Source: G020348385 sp964538085 (GTDB taxonomy: Bacteria > Acidobacteriota > Aminicenantia > Aminicenantales > Aminicenantaceae). Taken from it: a stretch of DNA of 64,000 nucleotides. How positions within the stretch are numbered: position 1 is the first letter of the stretch; every line of letters starts with the position of its first letter. Location of the stretch: positions 62,001-126,000 of the forward strand of contig CAZIDF010000004.1 of assembly GCA_964538085.1 (NCBI GenBank), read 5' to 3'. A program made the translations under genes and the position numbers. Below are positions 1 through 8,869 of this stretch, piece by piece. The notes beneath the pieces are model-generated. The model was not told where the DNA came from. It did no database searches and saw nothing but the letters and a program-made list of their open reading frames with translations.

Positions 1-263
1 GCCACCCCATGAGCACCCTGGAGATCAGAGATAGGCTCCCCCTTGACGCCGGTGTCGATATTCAGAATCTCGACAGCGTTGCCGTGTGTCACGTAGAGGA
101 GGCGTGTTTGACCGTCCAGCGCCATGTAATCCCATCCGCCCTCACCGCCAAGCACATGCTTCTTGAGCAGATGATAGCCGCCCGGATTTTGCGCCTGAGC
201 GACCGCAAAACTCAACAGCGCCATTGTCCAAAGGAAGAGCAGACCGATACGAAAAGCTTTCAT
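1..263 (-). CDS. YVTN/YncE-type beta-propeller protein, N-terminal part
   Basis: The gene runs off the window start; only about the first 87 codons are visible. Residues 1-24 form a signal peptide (basic KAFR start, long hydrophobic core, likely cut at AVAQAQ). The mature part has the propeller-blade phrases GGEGGWDYMALD and RLLYVTHGNAVEILN, typical of secreted or periplasmic YVTN-family proteins. An SD-like AGAGGTG lies about 8 nt before the ATG at 263. Function beyond a beta-propeller scaffold cannot be assigned from this fragment. Confidence 0.8.
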   Translation of the reverse strand, partial: MKAFRIGLLFLWTMALLSFAVAQAQNPGGYHLLKKHVLGGEGGWDYMALDGQTRLLYVTHGNAVEILNIDTGVKGEPISDLQGAHGV

Positions 264-284
264 TTCAATTGCACCTCTTTTTGT

Positions 285-313
285 ATTCTACTCTCCCGTT
301 CAGTACCGCGCAA
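285..313 (-). promoter_or_regulatory. Predicted sigma70 promoter of the beta-propeller gene
   Basis: On the minus strand TTGCGC (308-313) and TAGAAT (285-290) are separated by exactly 17 bp. The transcript would start about 15-20 nt before the ATG at 263, with room for the SD sequence. Confidence 0.5.
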
Positions 314-439
314 TAGCCGGAGCGAAGGTCATAAGCCTGTGGCCAGATCAACGCTTTCGACCTCGTAGCACATCACGTCTTTTTGAAAGCGTTGAGGAAG
401 GCGCCAGGGAGGATTCTTCTCCAGCGGGGGGATGACTGG

Positions 440-468
440 TTCTCACTTTAGGAAAACCATTGTATAAT
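440..468 (+). promoter_or_regulatory. Predicted sigma70 promoter of uvrA
   Basis: TTCTCA (440-445), a 17-bp spacer and a perfect TATAAT (463-468). The start codon of uvrA lies 37 bp downstream. The rest of the 264-505 interval shows no gene. I saw no convincing LexA-type operator. Confidence 0.6.
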
Positions 469-505
469 AGGTGTTTTCAAATAAAGAAAACATGGAATTG
501 ACACG

Positions 506-3214
506 ATGAAACAAGTCATCGCCCTCAGGGGCGTCCGGGTCCACAACTTAAAAAACATCGACCTGGATATACCCATGGATAAATTGATCATCGTCACCGG
601 GGTGTCAGGGTCTGGCAAATCTTCACTAGCCTTCGATACCCTTTACGCCGAGGGACAACGACGGTACATCGAGTCCCTATCCTCCTATGCCCGACAATTC
701 CTGGAGAGGATGGAAAAACCTGAGGCTGAACGCATCGAAGGCATCCCTCCCGCGATCGCCATTCAACAAAAAGCCGTCACCAAAAATCCCCGCTCCACCG
801 TGGCCACGGTGACGGAAATTTACGATTTTTTGCGTGTCCTTTTTGCCCGGATCGGGGTGGTTCACTGCCAGAAATGCGGCCAACCTGTCCAGAGGGACAC
901 GATCGATGCCATCGTGGAAAAATTGCACACGTTGCCTCTTCAAACCAAGATCTGGATCTCCTTCCCCTGGCCCCTTAAAAAAGGGCTTGAGGATTTACAG
1001 AAGGATGGGTATCACCGGCTCATCCATCGAGGGGAAATCGTTCCCCTGGATTTGGCCAAAGACAAAAAAAGCCAAAACTTGGATGTGCTCGTGGACCGAT
1101 TGACCCTGGACGAGGAGGAACGGGACCGCCTTGTCGACTCCTTGGAGATCGGGATGAAAAAGGGAGACGGGAAGGTCAGAGTTCAAACAGAAGAAGGAAA
1201 GAAATTCCTTTTCTCTTCGAGACTGGAGTGCAAAAAATGCGATATCCTTTACGAAGAGCCTTTTCCCAACCTCTTCTCCTTCAATAGCCCCCAGGGTGCC
1301 TGCCCCCAATGCCACGGATTCGGGGACCTGGCGGTCCTGGACGAAGACAAGGTCATTCCCGACAAGGACAAATCGCTCGAGGAAGGAGCTGTGGAGCCCT
1401 GGACAAAACCCGTATCCCGCAGGAGGATGAGAAGGCTGATCGCAGAGGCCCAGGAACTGGGAATCCCCACCGATGTTCCCTTCCAGGATCTTAAAAAAAA
1501 ATGGAAGGCGCTGATCATCGAAGGAGGCCCCGGAATTCACAGCGTCCAGGATTTTTTCGACAGGCTCCAGAGGAAAAAATACAAGGTGCAGGTGAGGGTT
1601 TTTCTCGCCCGCTACAGAAAATATGTCCCCTGCCCGGATTGCCACCAGATGCGGCTCAACCCCCAGGCCTTGAGTGTTAAAATCTTGGGGCTGCATATCG
1701 GTGAAGTCGTCCAAAAAACCGTCCGGCATGCCTCGGAGTTTTTCCAGGAGCTGCCCCTTTCTTCCTTCCAAAAACAGGTGGCTGAAAAACTGGTCGCCGA
1801 GATCCAGAACAGGCTTAAGTTTTTACTGGAAGTCGGGCTGGATTACATCACACTGGACCGGATGACCTTCACCCTGAGCGGTGGAGAAGCCCAGCGGATC
1901 AACCTTGCAGCCGCCTTGAGTGCTTCCCTGGTGGGAACCCTTTTTGTGCTGGACGAACCCAGTATCGGGCTACATGCCCGCGACAACCAGCGGCTGGTCG
2001 CCATCCTCAAATCCCTCAAGGAGATCGGGAACACTGTGCTGGTCGTTGAACACGATCCCGATATAATTAAATCCGCCGAATATCTCATCGATCTGGGACC
2101 TCGCGCTGGAGAAGCAGGGGGAGAGATCGTGTACTCGGGTCCCATGAAGGATTTTCTGAAATATCCAGGATCTCTCACAGCAGACTATCTGAGAGGGGAA
2201 AAAAAGATAAAAATTCCGGATAAAAGACGAAAACCAGAATCTTTTTTGACCATCCAAGATGCTCATAAACACAATCTCCACCATCTCGACATCCAGATCC
2301 CCCTGAACATTTTCACCTGCGTCACCGGGGTTTCCGGATCGGGCAAAAGCACCCTCCTGCACGACGTCCTTTATTTGGGTTGGCAGGGAAAATCAACCGA
2401 TGGTTTCCGTGAAATCGGGGGGGCAGAAAACCTGGACAAAATCCTGATGGTAGACCAGTCCCCTTTGAGCACATCCCCCCGGTCCATTCCTGCCACCTAC
2501 ACCAAAGCCATGGATGATATCCGGGTTCTGTTCAGCCAAACAAGGGAAGCCAGGACCATGGGATACAAGCCTGGCCAATTTTCTTTTAACACCGCAGGGG
2601 GACGCTGCGAGGAATGCAAAGGGGCTGGCCAGCTAATTGTGGAGATGCAGTTTCTTTCTGACATCATCCTGACCTGCGAGGCATGCAAAGGACGGAGATT
2701 CCAGGATGAAATCCTGGATATTCAATACAAGGGCAAAAACGTCAGCGATGTTTTGGGGATGAGCATCACCCAAGCCTGCGATTTTTTTGCTGAAAACCCC
2801 AAGATCCTCAAAAAACTATCCCCGCTTATCGAAGTGGGTCTCGGATATCTCAGACTGGGACAGCCCACCACGACCTTATCCGGCGGGGAGCTCCAGCGGA
2901 TCAAATTAGCCCACAACCTCGTGCATCAAAGGGCCAAAAAGATCCTTTATCTTTTCGATGAACCCACCATCGGCCTTCATCCGGATGACATCTCCGTTCT
3001 TCTCCAAACTTTCCAGAAGCTGGTGGACCACGGGCACACCGTCGTTGTCATCGAACACAACATGGATGTGATCAAATGCGCTGACCACATCATCGACCTG
3101 GGGCCTGAAGGCGGGGAAAAGGGTGGCCGAGTTGTGGCCAAAGGCACTCCTGAACAGGTCGTACAATCCAAAAAATCCCACACCGCCCGCTTCCTCCGCA
3201 AGTACCTCGCATGA
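506..3214 (+). CDS. uvrA: Excinuclease ABC subunit A
   Basis: UvrA is the damage-recognition ATPase of nucleotide excision repair; it dimerises and loads UvrB on distorted DNA. The 902-residue length is slightly short for the family (about 940). Both ABC cassettes are intact: Walker A GVSGSGKSS at 32-40 and GVSGSGKSTLLHDVLY near 612, with signatures LSGGEAQRINLA and LSGGELQRIKLA. Zinc-binding cysteine pairs are visible (CKKC...CPQC and CEEC...CEAC). It has its own promoter, and an antiporter gene follows on the same strand after about 50 bp. Confidence 0.97.
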   Translation: MKQVIALRGVRVHNLKNIDLDIPMDKLIIVTGVSGSGKSSLAFDTLYAEGQRRYIESLSSYARQFLERMEKPEAERIEGIPPAIAIQQKAVTKNPRSTVATVTEIYDFLRVLFARIGVVHCQKCGQPVQRDTIDAIVEKLHTLPLQTKIWISFPWPLKKGLEDLQKDGYHRLIHRGEIVPLDLAKDKKSQNLDVLVDRLTLDEEERDRLVDSLEIGMKKGDGKVRVQTEEGKKFLFSSRLECKKCDILYEEPFPNLFSFNSPQGACPQCHGFGDLAVLDEDKVIPDKDKSLEEGAVEPWTKPVSRRRMRRLIAEAQELGIPTDVPFQDLKKKWKALIIEGGPGIHSVQDFFDRLQRKKYKVQVRVFLARYRKYVPCPDCHQMRLNPQALSVKILGLHIGEVVQKTVRHASEFFQELPLSSFQKQVAEKLVAEIQNRLKFLLEVGLDYITLDRMTFTLSGGEAQRINLAAALSASLVGTLFVLDEPSIGLHARDNQRLVAILKSLKEIGNTVLVVEHDPDIIKSAEYLIDLGPRAGEAGGEIVYSGPMKDFLKYPGSLTADYLRGEKKIKIPDKRRKPESFLTIQDAHKHNLHHLDIQIPLNIFTCVTGVSGSGKSTLLHDVLYLGWQGKSTDGFREIGGAENLDKILMVDQSPLSTSPRSIPATYTKAMDDIRVLFSQTREARTMGYKPGQFSFNTAGGRCEECKGAGQLIVEMQFLSDIILTCEACKGRRFQDEILDIQYKGKNVSDVLGMSITQACDFFAENPKILKKLSPLIEVGLGYLRLGQPTTTLSGGELQRIKLAHNLVHQRAKKILYLFDEPTIGLHPDDISVLLQTFQKLVDHGHTVVVIEHNMDVIKCADHIIDLGPEGGEKGGRVVAKGTPEQVVQSKKSHTARFLRKYLA

Positions 3215-3265
3215 GTTGACATAAAAAGGCGGTGGTGATATTGTCTCTTGGGTAAAGCGCGCCTG

Positions 3266-4684
3266 ATGGACACATACGGTTGGATTTCCATCCTTCCCCC
3301 TCTTCTGGCCATTTTTCTGGCCATCAAAACCAAACATGTTTACATTTCGCTGGTTTTGGGTATCTGGCTGGGCTGGACCATCATTCACGGGTGGAATCCG
3401 TTGGCGGGAATCATCCAGGCGGTCAATGCCCTGGTCGCTGTTTTCCAGGATACGGACAACACACGGGTAGTGCTTTTCAGCGCCCTGATCGGCGCTGTCA
3501 TCACCTTCACGCAGCGCTCGGGAGGCATGAAGGGATTCGTCAACTGGGTGGTGGGAAAAGGACTGGTCCGTACCCACCGGTCCGCCGGCCTCCTTGCCTG
3601 GTTTTTGGGGTTTATCATTTTCATCGAATCCAGCATCTGTGTTCTCGTTTCGGGGGCTGTCTGCCGCCCGATATTCGACAAACTCAAGGTCTCGCGTGAA
3701 AAACTGAGCTACATCCTGGACTCCACCTCCGCCCCCAAGTGCATTCTCATCCCGTTGAATGCCTGGGGAGCTTTTGTCATCGGACTTCTGGCAGTTCAGA
3801 AGATGGAAAACCCGGTACGGGTACTGGTTTCCTCGATGCCGTTCAATTTTTACGCCATTACCGCTCTGCTTTTAGTGTTGTTCGTGGTCATAACCCAGAA
3901 GGACATCGGGCCGATGAAAAAAGCCGAGATTCGGGTGAAAAAAGAAAACAAGCTCCTAAGAGACGGAGCCGAGCCTTTGATCGCAGACGATGTAGTGATG
4001 ATGGAAGAAAAGCCTGGCGTGACACCCCGGGCGATCAACATGCTGATCCCGGTGATCACGATGGTCGTGGCCATGCCTATCGTCCTGATCATCACCGGCA
4101 AGGGAAACCTGATGGAGGGTTCTGGCTCCCTATCCGTCCTCTGGGCCGTTATCCTTGGCTTGATGGCAGGCGCCATAGCCTACAGGGTTCAGGGCATCAT
4201 GCGGACCAAGGAGATAACGGATATCTTCATGAAGGGAGTGGGGGGTCTGGTTCCCCTGGCGAGCTTGATGATCTTGGCTTTTGCCATCGGAGATACCTGC
4301 GATGCTCTGGGCACAGGTCCGTTTGTGGCGCAGGCCGCCAAAGCCGCGCTCAACCCTGGCATCATCCCCACCGTTCTTTTCCTGATCTCCTGTTTCATCG
4401 CCTTTTCCACCGGCACGTCCTGGGGAACGTTCGCCATCATGATCCCGATAGCCGTCCCGATCATCCGTATTGTCGGCCTCCATCCGGGCCTGGTAATCGC
4501 GGCTGTGCTGGGAGGAGGGGTGTTCGGCGACCACTGTTCTCCGATATCCGACACCACGATCATCTCCTCGATGGCCTCAGCCAGCGACCATATCGACCAT
4601 GTTCGCACACAACTCCCGTATGCCCTGATCGCGGCCGGCATCTCTTTATTTCTTTTTATCGTGTTCGGGTATGTCTTATCATAA
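3266..4684 (+). CDS. NhaC-family Na+/H+ antiporter-like membrane protein
   Basis: Very hydrophobic 472-residue protein with about 11 predicted membrane segments, in the inner membrane. Conserved family phrases are seen: ALIGAVITFTQRSGG near the N-terminus and GDHCSPISDTTIISS near the C-terminus. NhaC-type carriers exchange Na+ for H+ or for organic anions; the substrate here is not decided by sequence alone. An in-frame TTG at 3248 would add six residues. I prefer the ATG at 3266 because the protein then starts MDTYGWISILPP, like its relatives. A hydrophilic cytoplasmic loop (about residues 215-255) separates the two halves. Confidence 0.85.
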   Translation: MDTYGWISILPPLLAIFLAIKTKHVYISLVLGIWLGWTIIHGWNPLAGIIQAVNALVAVFQDTDNTRVVLFSALIGAVITFTQRSGGMKGFVNWVVGKGLVRTHRSAGLLAWFLGFIIFIESSICVLVSGAVCRPIFDKLKVSREKLSYILDSTSAPKCILIPLNAWGAFVIGLLAVQKMENPVRVLVSSMPFNFYAITALLLVLFVVITQKDIGPMKKAEIRVKKENKLLRDGAEPLIADDVVMMEEKPGVTPRAINMLIPVITMVVAMPIVLIITGKGNLMEGSGSLSVLWAVILGLMAGAIAYRVQGIMRTKEITDIFMKGVGGLVPLASLMILAFAIGDTCDALGTGPFVAQAAKAALNPGIIPTVLFLISCFIAFSTGTSWGTFAIMIPIAVPIIRIVGLHPGLVIAAVLGGGVFGDHCSPISDTTIISSMASASDHIDHVRTQLPYALIAAGISLFLFIVFGYVLS

Positions 4685-4737
4685 AATAAACAAACCAACG
4701 CCCCCGGTCAGCGGGCATTTTTAAGGGATTGGGAGAT

Positions 4738-4863
4738 ATGCTCAGCAACCTGGAGAAGGAGGATGCGGCTCTTCTGTATTATAAAAAAGCCTTGAGCCAA
4801 AACCGGAAACTGGAAGATGTCCGTAAAAAAATCAAGGCGCTCGAAAAAGAGAGGAAAAAATGA
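4738..4863 (+). pseudogene. C-terminal remnant of a TPR-repeat protein
   Basis: A 41-codon frame ends in TGA at 4861-4863. It reads like the last repeat and tail of a tetratricopeptide protein (AALLYYKKALSQNRKLEDV, then a charged helix). The same frame stays open upstream only to 4690, where it meets a stop just past the antiporter gene. A complete TPR gene is therefore absent, and the fragment is probably left from a deletion or rearrangement. Its stop overlaps the start of the nitroreductase (ATGA), suggesting the lost gene was once in that operon. It could instead be a very short functional ORF. Confidence 0.4.
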
Positions 4864-5588
4864 AGGAAACGATCGGCGATCTTTTCCAAAAAGAGACAAA
4901 ATATTCCCGGGGGAAGCTTTCCGGCCGCCAACTAAACTGGAACAAAAAACCCAAAACCTACAAGCATTATCCGGAAGCTCCCAAAGTCCAGCTGGAAACA
5001 CCTTCGCACGATGGAGGAGAATCCCTATGGACAGCCATTGCCAAGCGACGGAGCGTCCGGAATTTCAAGGACGCCGCCCTTACGACACAAGATCTTTCCC
5101 GACTCCTATGGGCTACCCAGGGCATCACCAGAAGAGACATGGGTTTTGAATTCAGGGTCTGCCCATCGGCAGGTGCCCTGTATCCTGTTGAAACCTATCT
5201 TGTCATCAACAATGTGCAAGGGATCGAAACCGGGATTTATCACTTCAACATCCCGGATTTTAGCCTGGAACAACTCCGAAAAGGGGATTTTCGTTTACAG
5301 ATCGCTCAAGCCGCTCTCGATCAAGATATGGCCTACGCTGCCAATGCCGTTTTTGTGTGGACAGCGCTTTTCGGGAGGGCCAAATGGAAATACGAACAGC
5401 GGGCCTACCGGTATGTTTACCTGGATGCGGGACACATCGCCCAGAATCTCGCTTTGGCCGCTGTGGCTCTTAGCTTGGGCACCTGCCAGATCGCCGCCCT
5501 GTACGACGAGGAGGTCAACGCTCTCCTCGACATCGACGGAGAAGAAGAGAGCGTTTTGTACATGAGTGTTGTCGGGCATCCCTGGTGA
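4860..5588 (+). CDS. SagB/ThcOx-type nitroreductase (FMN-dependent oxidoreductase)
   Basis: 242-residue nitroreductase-fold protein. The FMN-binding RRSVRNF motif is at 63-69, CPSAGALYPVE at 101-111, and the C-terminal LGTCQIAALYD and GHPW are typical of SagB-type dehydrogenases. Some SagB members oxidise azolines in peptide maturation, but no precursor peptide, cyclodehydratase or YcaO protein is seen nearby, so a stand-alone redox role is more likely. SD-like GAGAGG lies upstream, inside the TPR remnant. Confidence 0.85.
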   Translation: MKETIGDLFQKETKYSRGKLSGRQLNWNKKPKTYKHYPEAPKVQLETPSHDGGESLWTAIAKRRSVRNFKDAALTTQDLSRLLWATQGITRRDMGFEFRVCPSAGALYPVETYLVINNVQGIETGIYHFNIPDFSLEQLRKGDFRLQIAQAALDQDMAYAANAVFVWTALFGRAKWKYEQRAYRYVYLDAGHIAQNLALAAVALSLGTCQIAALYDEEVNALLDIDGEEESVLYMSVVGHPW

Positions 5589-5610
5589 GTTTTGTGTTGA
5601 GGAGGAAAAA

Positions 5611-5685
5611 ATGAAAAAAAAGCTTGGGATCTTTATCGGTTTTTCGGTTCTGGCAGTCTTTTTTATCGGTTGCCCTGTCTTTTGA
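5611..5685 (+). other. Signal-peptide reading frame just upstream of the deacetylase
   Basis: An ATG at 5611 directly follows a strong SD (GAGGAGG) and opens a 24-codon frame reading MKKKLGIFIGFSVLAVFFIG plus four residues before TGA at 5683. It looks like a lipoprotein or Sec signal. The deacetylase domain begins at about 5671 in the +1 frame. Removing one base from the T6 run at 5659-5664 would fuse the two frames. This is either a sequencing or assembly indel or a real frameshift. Confidence 0.4.
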
Positions 5686-6581
5686 CTTCGATGCTGAAAC
5701 GAATGCGCTTCGGGACCTGAATCTATCTCCGGGTACCTTTTCCCAAGGTGAGTATGCCGCACGCGTGGCCGTTCCCCGCATCCTCGATCTTTTGGACAAA
5801 TATGAAATCCCGGCCTCGTTTTTTGTTCCGGCGGTTTCAGCTCTGCTCCACAAGGAGGAGATCCAGGCGATCGTATCAAAAAATCACCATGAAATCGGCC
5901 TTCACGGCTGGATCCACGAAAGAAATTCCCTCCTCATCGAACAAGAAGAAAGGGAACTGATGCAAAGATCGTTCGACACCCTCAAAACGCTCACGGGCAA
6001 AGCGCCGGTGGGAATCCGGACCCCCTCCTGGGATTTCAGCCTTCACACGCTGGCCATCATCAAGGAGTTGGGTCTTCTGTATGACAGCAGCCTGATGGCC
6101 GACGACCGCCCCTACGAGATCCTGGAAAAGGGCCAACCCACGGGAGTCGTCGAACTGCCTGTGGAGTGGCTGCTGGATGATTATCCCTATTTCGGCTTTT
6201 CACGGTACTCCAGTGATCGCCCCCACATCAAACCCATGGATGTGTTCGCCATCTGGGCCGAGGAATTCGAAAAAGCCTACGAGGAGGGAAGCTTGTTCGT
6301 GGTCACCATGCATCCCAAATACATCGGCCACAGAAGCCGGATGGCCATGCTGNNNNNNNNNNNNNNNNNNNNNNNNNNNNNNNNNNNNNNNNNNNNNNNN
6401 NNNNNNNNNNNNNNNNNNNNNNNNNNNNNNNNNNNNNNNNNNNNNNNNNNNNCGTGGTCACCATGCATCCCAAATACATCGGCCACAGAAGCCGGATGGC
6501 CATGCTGATGTCTGGTTCGCCACGCACGAAGAAATTGCCCGCTACGTGAAGGAGAGGAGTGATTCATCGGAGATGCCGTGA
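5624..6581 (+). CDS. Polysaccharide deacetylase family protein (spans scaffold gap)
   Basis: NodB-homology metal-dependent deacetylase. The catalytic VALSFDFDAET motif is near the N-terminus, followed by the zinc motif HEIGLHGWIHER and the RTPSWDFS motif. The frame runs into the N gap at MAML. The terminal block DVWFATHEEIARYV resumes after it in a different frame and stops at 6579-6581. Relatives have about ten residues between these blocks, so the gap hides only a short stretch. The only start in frame with the domain is TTG 5624, but the better SD-ATG is at 5611 in another frame. Substrate unknown; cell-wall or exopolysaccharide amide groups are likely. Confidence 0.75.
6298..6352 (+). repeat. 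55-bp direct duplication, left copy (gap edge)
   Basis: This 55-bp stretch is identical to 6453-6507 on the far side of the N run. It encodes the VVTMHPKYIGHRSRMAML part of the deacetylase. Both copies touch the gap, which points to overlapping contig ends rather than a biological repeat. Confidence 0.9.
6353..6452. other. Assembly gap (100 N)
   Basis: Exactly 100 N, the conventional length for a scaffold gap of unknown size. Because its flanks repeat each other, the true missing sequence is probably short. Confidence 0.98.
6453..6507 (+). repeat. 55-bp direct duplication, right copy (gap edge)
   Basis: Identical to 6298-6352. Here the deacetylase sequence downstream (GHADVWFATHEE) is in another frame than the left copy. 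The 10-mer ggccatgctg fits both the MAML codons and the GHAD codons, so a collapse at that microrepeat could explain the artefact. Confidence 0.9.
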
Positions 6582-7652
6582 TTATTCATTCTTTTCAGGC
6601 GGTGTTTCCTTTTCTTTTTCCTTTGTATCTTCCCCGGGCAAAAGTCCCACAATCTGGCGGATCTCCTTATCCAACTGGCTCGCTATCTCTTTGTTTTCTT
6701 TCAGGATTTTTTTGACGTTTTCCCGGCCTTGGCCGAGCCTTTCCCCTTTGTAGGAATACCATGTCCCTGTTTTTTCTACAACGCCAGTGTCGACCCCACA
6801 GTCGAGCAGGTCTCCTTCAGTGGAAATCCCTTCCCCGAAAATGATGTCGAACTGGGCCTCCCGGAACGGAGGGGCCATCTTGTTTTTGACGATTTTCACC
6901 TTAACCCTGTTGCCGATGACCTGCTCCCCATCTTTGAGCGCAGCGATCCGGCGCACATCGACCCGCAGCGAGGCGTAGAACTTCAAGGCCCGTCCGCCTG
7001 AGGTCGTTTCCGGGCTTCCGAGGAAAAATCCGATCTTCTGACGGAGTTGATTGACAAAAACAAAGCAAGTTTTGGATCGGCTTACGATCGCGGTAAGCTT
7101 TCTCAGGGCCTGGGACATAAGGCGGGCCTGTAGGCCCATATGGGCATCTCCCATCTCCCCTTCCAGTTCCGCTTTGGGCACGAGGGCCGCCACCGAATCC
7201 ACGATAACGACATCCACAGCGCCGCTGCGCACAAGGACCTCGGCAATTTCCAAGGCCTGTTCTCCATAATCAGGTTGGGAAATTAAAAGATTGTCGATAT
7301 CCACTCCTATGCTGGCAGCATAAGTCGGGTCGAGCGCATGTTCGGCATCGATAAATGCCGCCTGTCCCCCCTGCTTTTGGGCTTCTGCGATAACATGCAA
7401 GGCGAGCGTGGACTTTCCGGTCGCTTCCGGACCAAAGACCTCCACGACCCTTCCCCGGGGAAAGCCGCCTATGCCCAAACTCAGATCGAAAGCGATGGAT
7501 CCTGTGGGGATGGCCGGTATTTTCATGGCGGCATCCTTCTGGCCGAGCTTCATCACAGAGCCTTTGCCGAACTGTTTTTCAATCTGCAGGACAGCGGCTT
7601 CGATCGCTTTATTTCTCGATTCCTGTTTATCTTCGGTATTGTCTTGTTTCAT
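6582..7652 (-). CDS. recA: Recombinase A
   Basis: 356-residue RecA forms ATP-dependent filaments on single-stranded DNA for strand exchange and SOS co-protease activity. Walker A GPEATGKST is at 74-82; VIVDSVAAL (Walker B) and FVNQLRQKIG (L1 region, usually INQIRMKIG) follow. The C-terminus is acidic and lysine-rich, as usual. AGGAGG sits 5 nt before the ATG at 7652; another ATG at 7657 is out of frame. It ends next to the deacetylase stop on the opposite strand. I found no clear LexA box upstream. Confidence 0.97.
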   Translation of the reverse strand: MKQDNTEDKQESRNKAIEAAVLQIEKQFGKGSVMKLGQKDAAMKIPAIPTGSIAFDLSLGIGGFPRGRVVEVFGPEATGKSTLALHVIAEAQKQGGQAAFIDAEHALDPTYAASIGVDIDNLLISQPDYGEQALEIAEVLVRSGAVDVVIVDSVAALVPKAELEGEMGDAHMGLQARLMSQALRKLTAIVSRSKTCFVFVNQLRQKIGFFLGSPETTSGGRALKFYASLRVDVRRIAALKDGEQVIGNRVKVKIVKNKMAPPFREAQFDIIFGEGISTEGDLLDCGVDTGVVEKTGTWYSYKGERLGQGRENVKKILKENKEIASQLDKEIRQIVGLLPGEDTKEKEKETPPEKNE

Positions 7653-8008
7653 TTCATCCTCCTGGACTTACTTTCCTGAACCATTCATAAAAAATGCCGA
7701 CGCATTTTTTTCTTCAACAATTTCAGAAGGTTATCCTGACATTGCTGGTAAAACATTACAATATAAAACTCCTCTAAATGCAAGGGCGGGGCGGGTTGGC
7801 ATCGGCATTTTTTACCCTTCGGGCAAGCTGATCTCACCACATCGGCTTCGTTGTAGCCCATTCGCGGTATACAAATACAGCTTCATGGGCCATTGCCTTA
7901 CCGTTGCAGCAATCTCAACTCGTGAATTCTTCAGGTAACAATCTAGTAAACCACGTTTTTTTTATTTTAAGGCCAAAAAAGCAGCCTCCATGTCTTTCAT
8001 TAACCGTT
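7653..8008. other. Intergenic region upstream of recA with a short hairpin
   Basis: About 350 bp without a supportable gene. It holds the recA SD and, at 7689-7710, a 9-bp stem (AAAAATGC / GCATTTTT) with a CGAC loop and U-tracts on both strands. On the recA strand this hairpin would lie in the 5' leader. I cannot fix the recA promoter with confidence; weak candidates lie at about 7740-7790. Confidence 0.35.
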
Positions 8009-8860
8009 TTAGGAGCTGTAGTCGTAAAATCCCTTCCCTGACTTGCGCCCTAAGTATCCGGCATCCACCATCTTCCGCAGCAAAGGACAGGGCCTGTACT
8101 TGGAATCCTTGAAACCATCGTACAGCACTTCCATGATATGCAGACAAACATCCAACCCAATCAGGTCGGCCAGGGCCAGGGGTCCCATCGGGTGGTTCAT
8201 CCCCAGCTTCATAACGGTGTCGATCGCGTCCACGCTTCCCACCCCTTCCATATGAGCATACACGGCTTCGTTGATCATGGGCAAAAGAATACGGTTGGCG
8301 ATAAACCCCGGGTAATCATTGGCTTCCACCGGAACCTTGCCCAGGGCTTCAGTCAAGGATTTCACAATATCAAACGTGTCCTGGTCGGTGGCGATGCCCT
8401 TGATCAACTCCACTAATGCCATCAAAGGCACTGGATTCATGAAGTGCATCCCCATAAACTGGGCCGGGCGGCTTGTCTGGGCTGCCAGGCGTGTGATGGA
8501 TATTGAGGACGTGTTGGAGGTCAAAATAATAGCGGGGGGGAGAACTTTATCTAGTTTTTTCAACACGCTGGCCTTAACTTCGAAGTCTTCGAACACCGCC
8601 TCCACGGCAAAATCCACATCCTTGAAATTCGCTAAATCCGTCGTCGTCTGAATTCGGCCTAAGATTGCCCCTTTTTCACCCTCTATCTTCCCTTTCTCGA
8701 TGAGTTTGGACAGGCTTTTGTCCAAACGTACGAGAGATTTTTTCAGGAAATCCTCTTCTACATCATGGAGAAGAACATCGAAACCCGCTGTTGCGGCCAC
8801 CTGGGTAATGCCTGTTCCCATGGTTCCGGCACCGATAACGCCAATCTTTTTGATCTCCAT
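8009..8860 (-). CDS. hbd: 3-hydroxybutyryl-CoA dehydrogenase
   Basis: 283-residue soluble enzyme interconverting acetoacetyl-CoA and 3-hydroxybutyryl-CoA with NAD(P)H. The N-terminal Rossmann motif GVIGAGTMGTGI is at 7-18. The catalytic His is in HFMNPVP (H139), and GRKSGKGFYDY closes the C-terminal helical domain. Nine base pairs separate it from the upstream thiolase gene on the same strand, so the two enzymes catalyse consecutive steps (beta-oxidation or C4 synthesis) from one transcript. No crotonase or acyl-CoA dehydrogenase gene is seen here. Confidence 0.95.
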   Translation of the reverse strand: MEIKKIGVIGAGTMGTGITQVAATAGFDVLLHDVEEDFLKKSLVRLDKSLSKLIEKGKIEGEKGAILGRIQTTTDLANFKDVDFAVEAVFEDFEVKASVLKKLDKVLPPAIILTSNTSSISITRLAAQTSRPAQFMGMHFMNPVPLMALVELIKGIATDQDTFDIVKSLTEALGKVPVEANDYPGFIANRILLPMINEAVYAHMEGVGSVDAIDTVMKLGMNHPMGPLALADLIGLDVCLHIMEVLYDGFKDSKYRPCPLLRKMVDAGYLGRKSGKGFYDYSS

Positions 8861-8869
8861 CGTTCCTCC

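Noticed and set aside
9..368. 119-codon plus-strand frame at the window start
   Set aside because: It is the antisense shadow of the secreted beta-propeller gene, which has a signal peptide, SD and promoter on the minus strand.
4700..4723. GC-rich inverted repeat plus T5 after the antiporter gene as a terminator
   Set aside because: Only four contiguous base pairs with a large mismatched interior; too weak to call.
4860..5588. SagB-like gene as part of a peptide natural-product cluster
   Set aside because: No YcaO, cyclodehydratase, radical SAM or precursor peptide gene lies near it.
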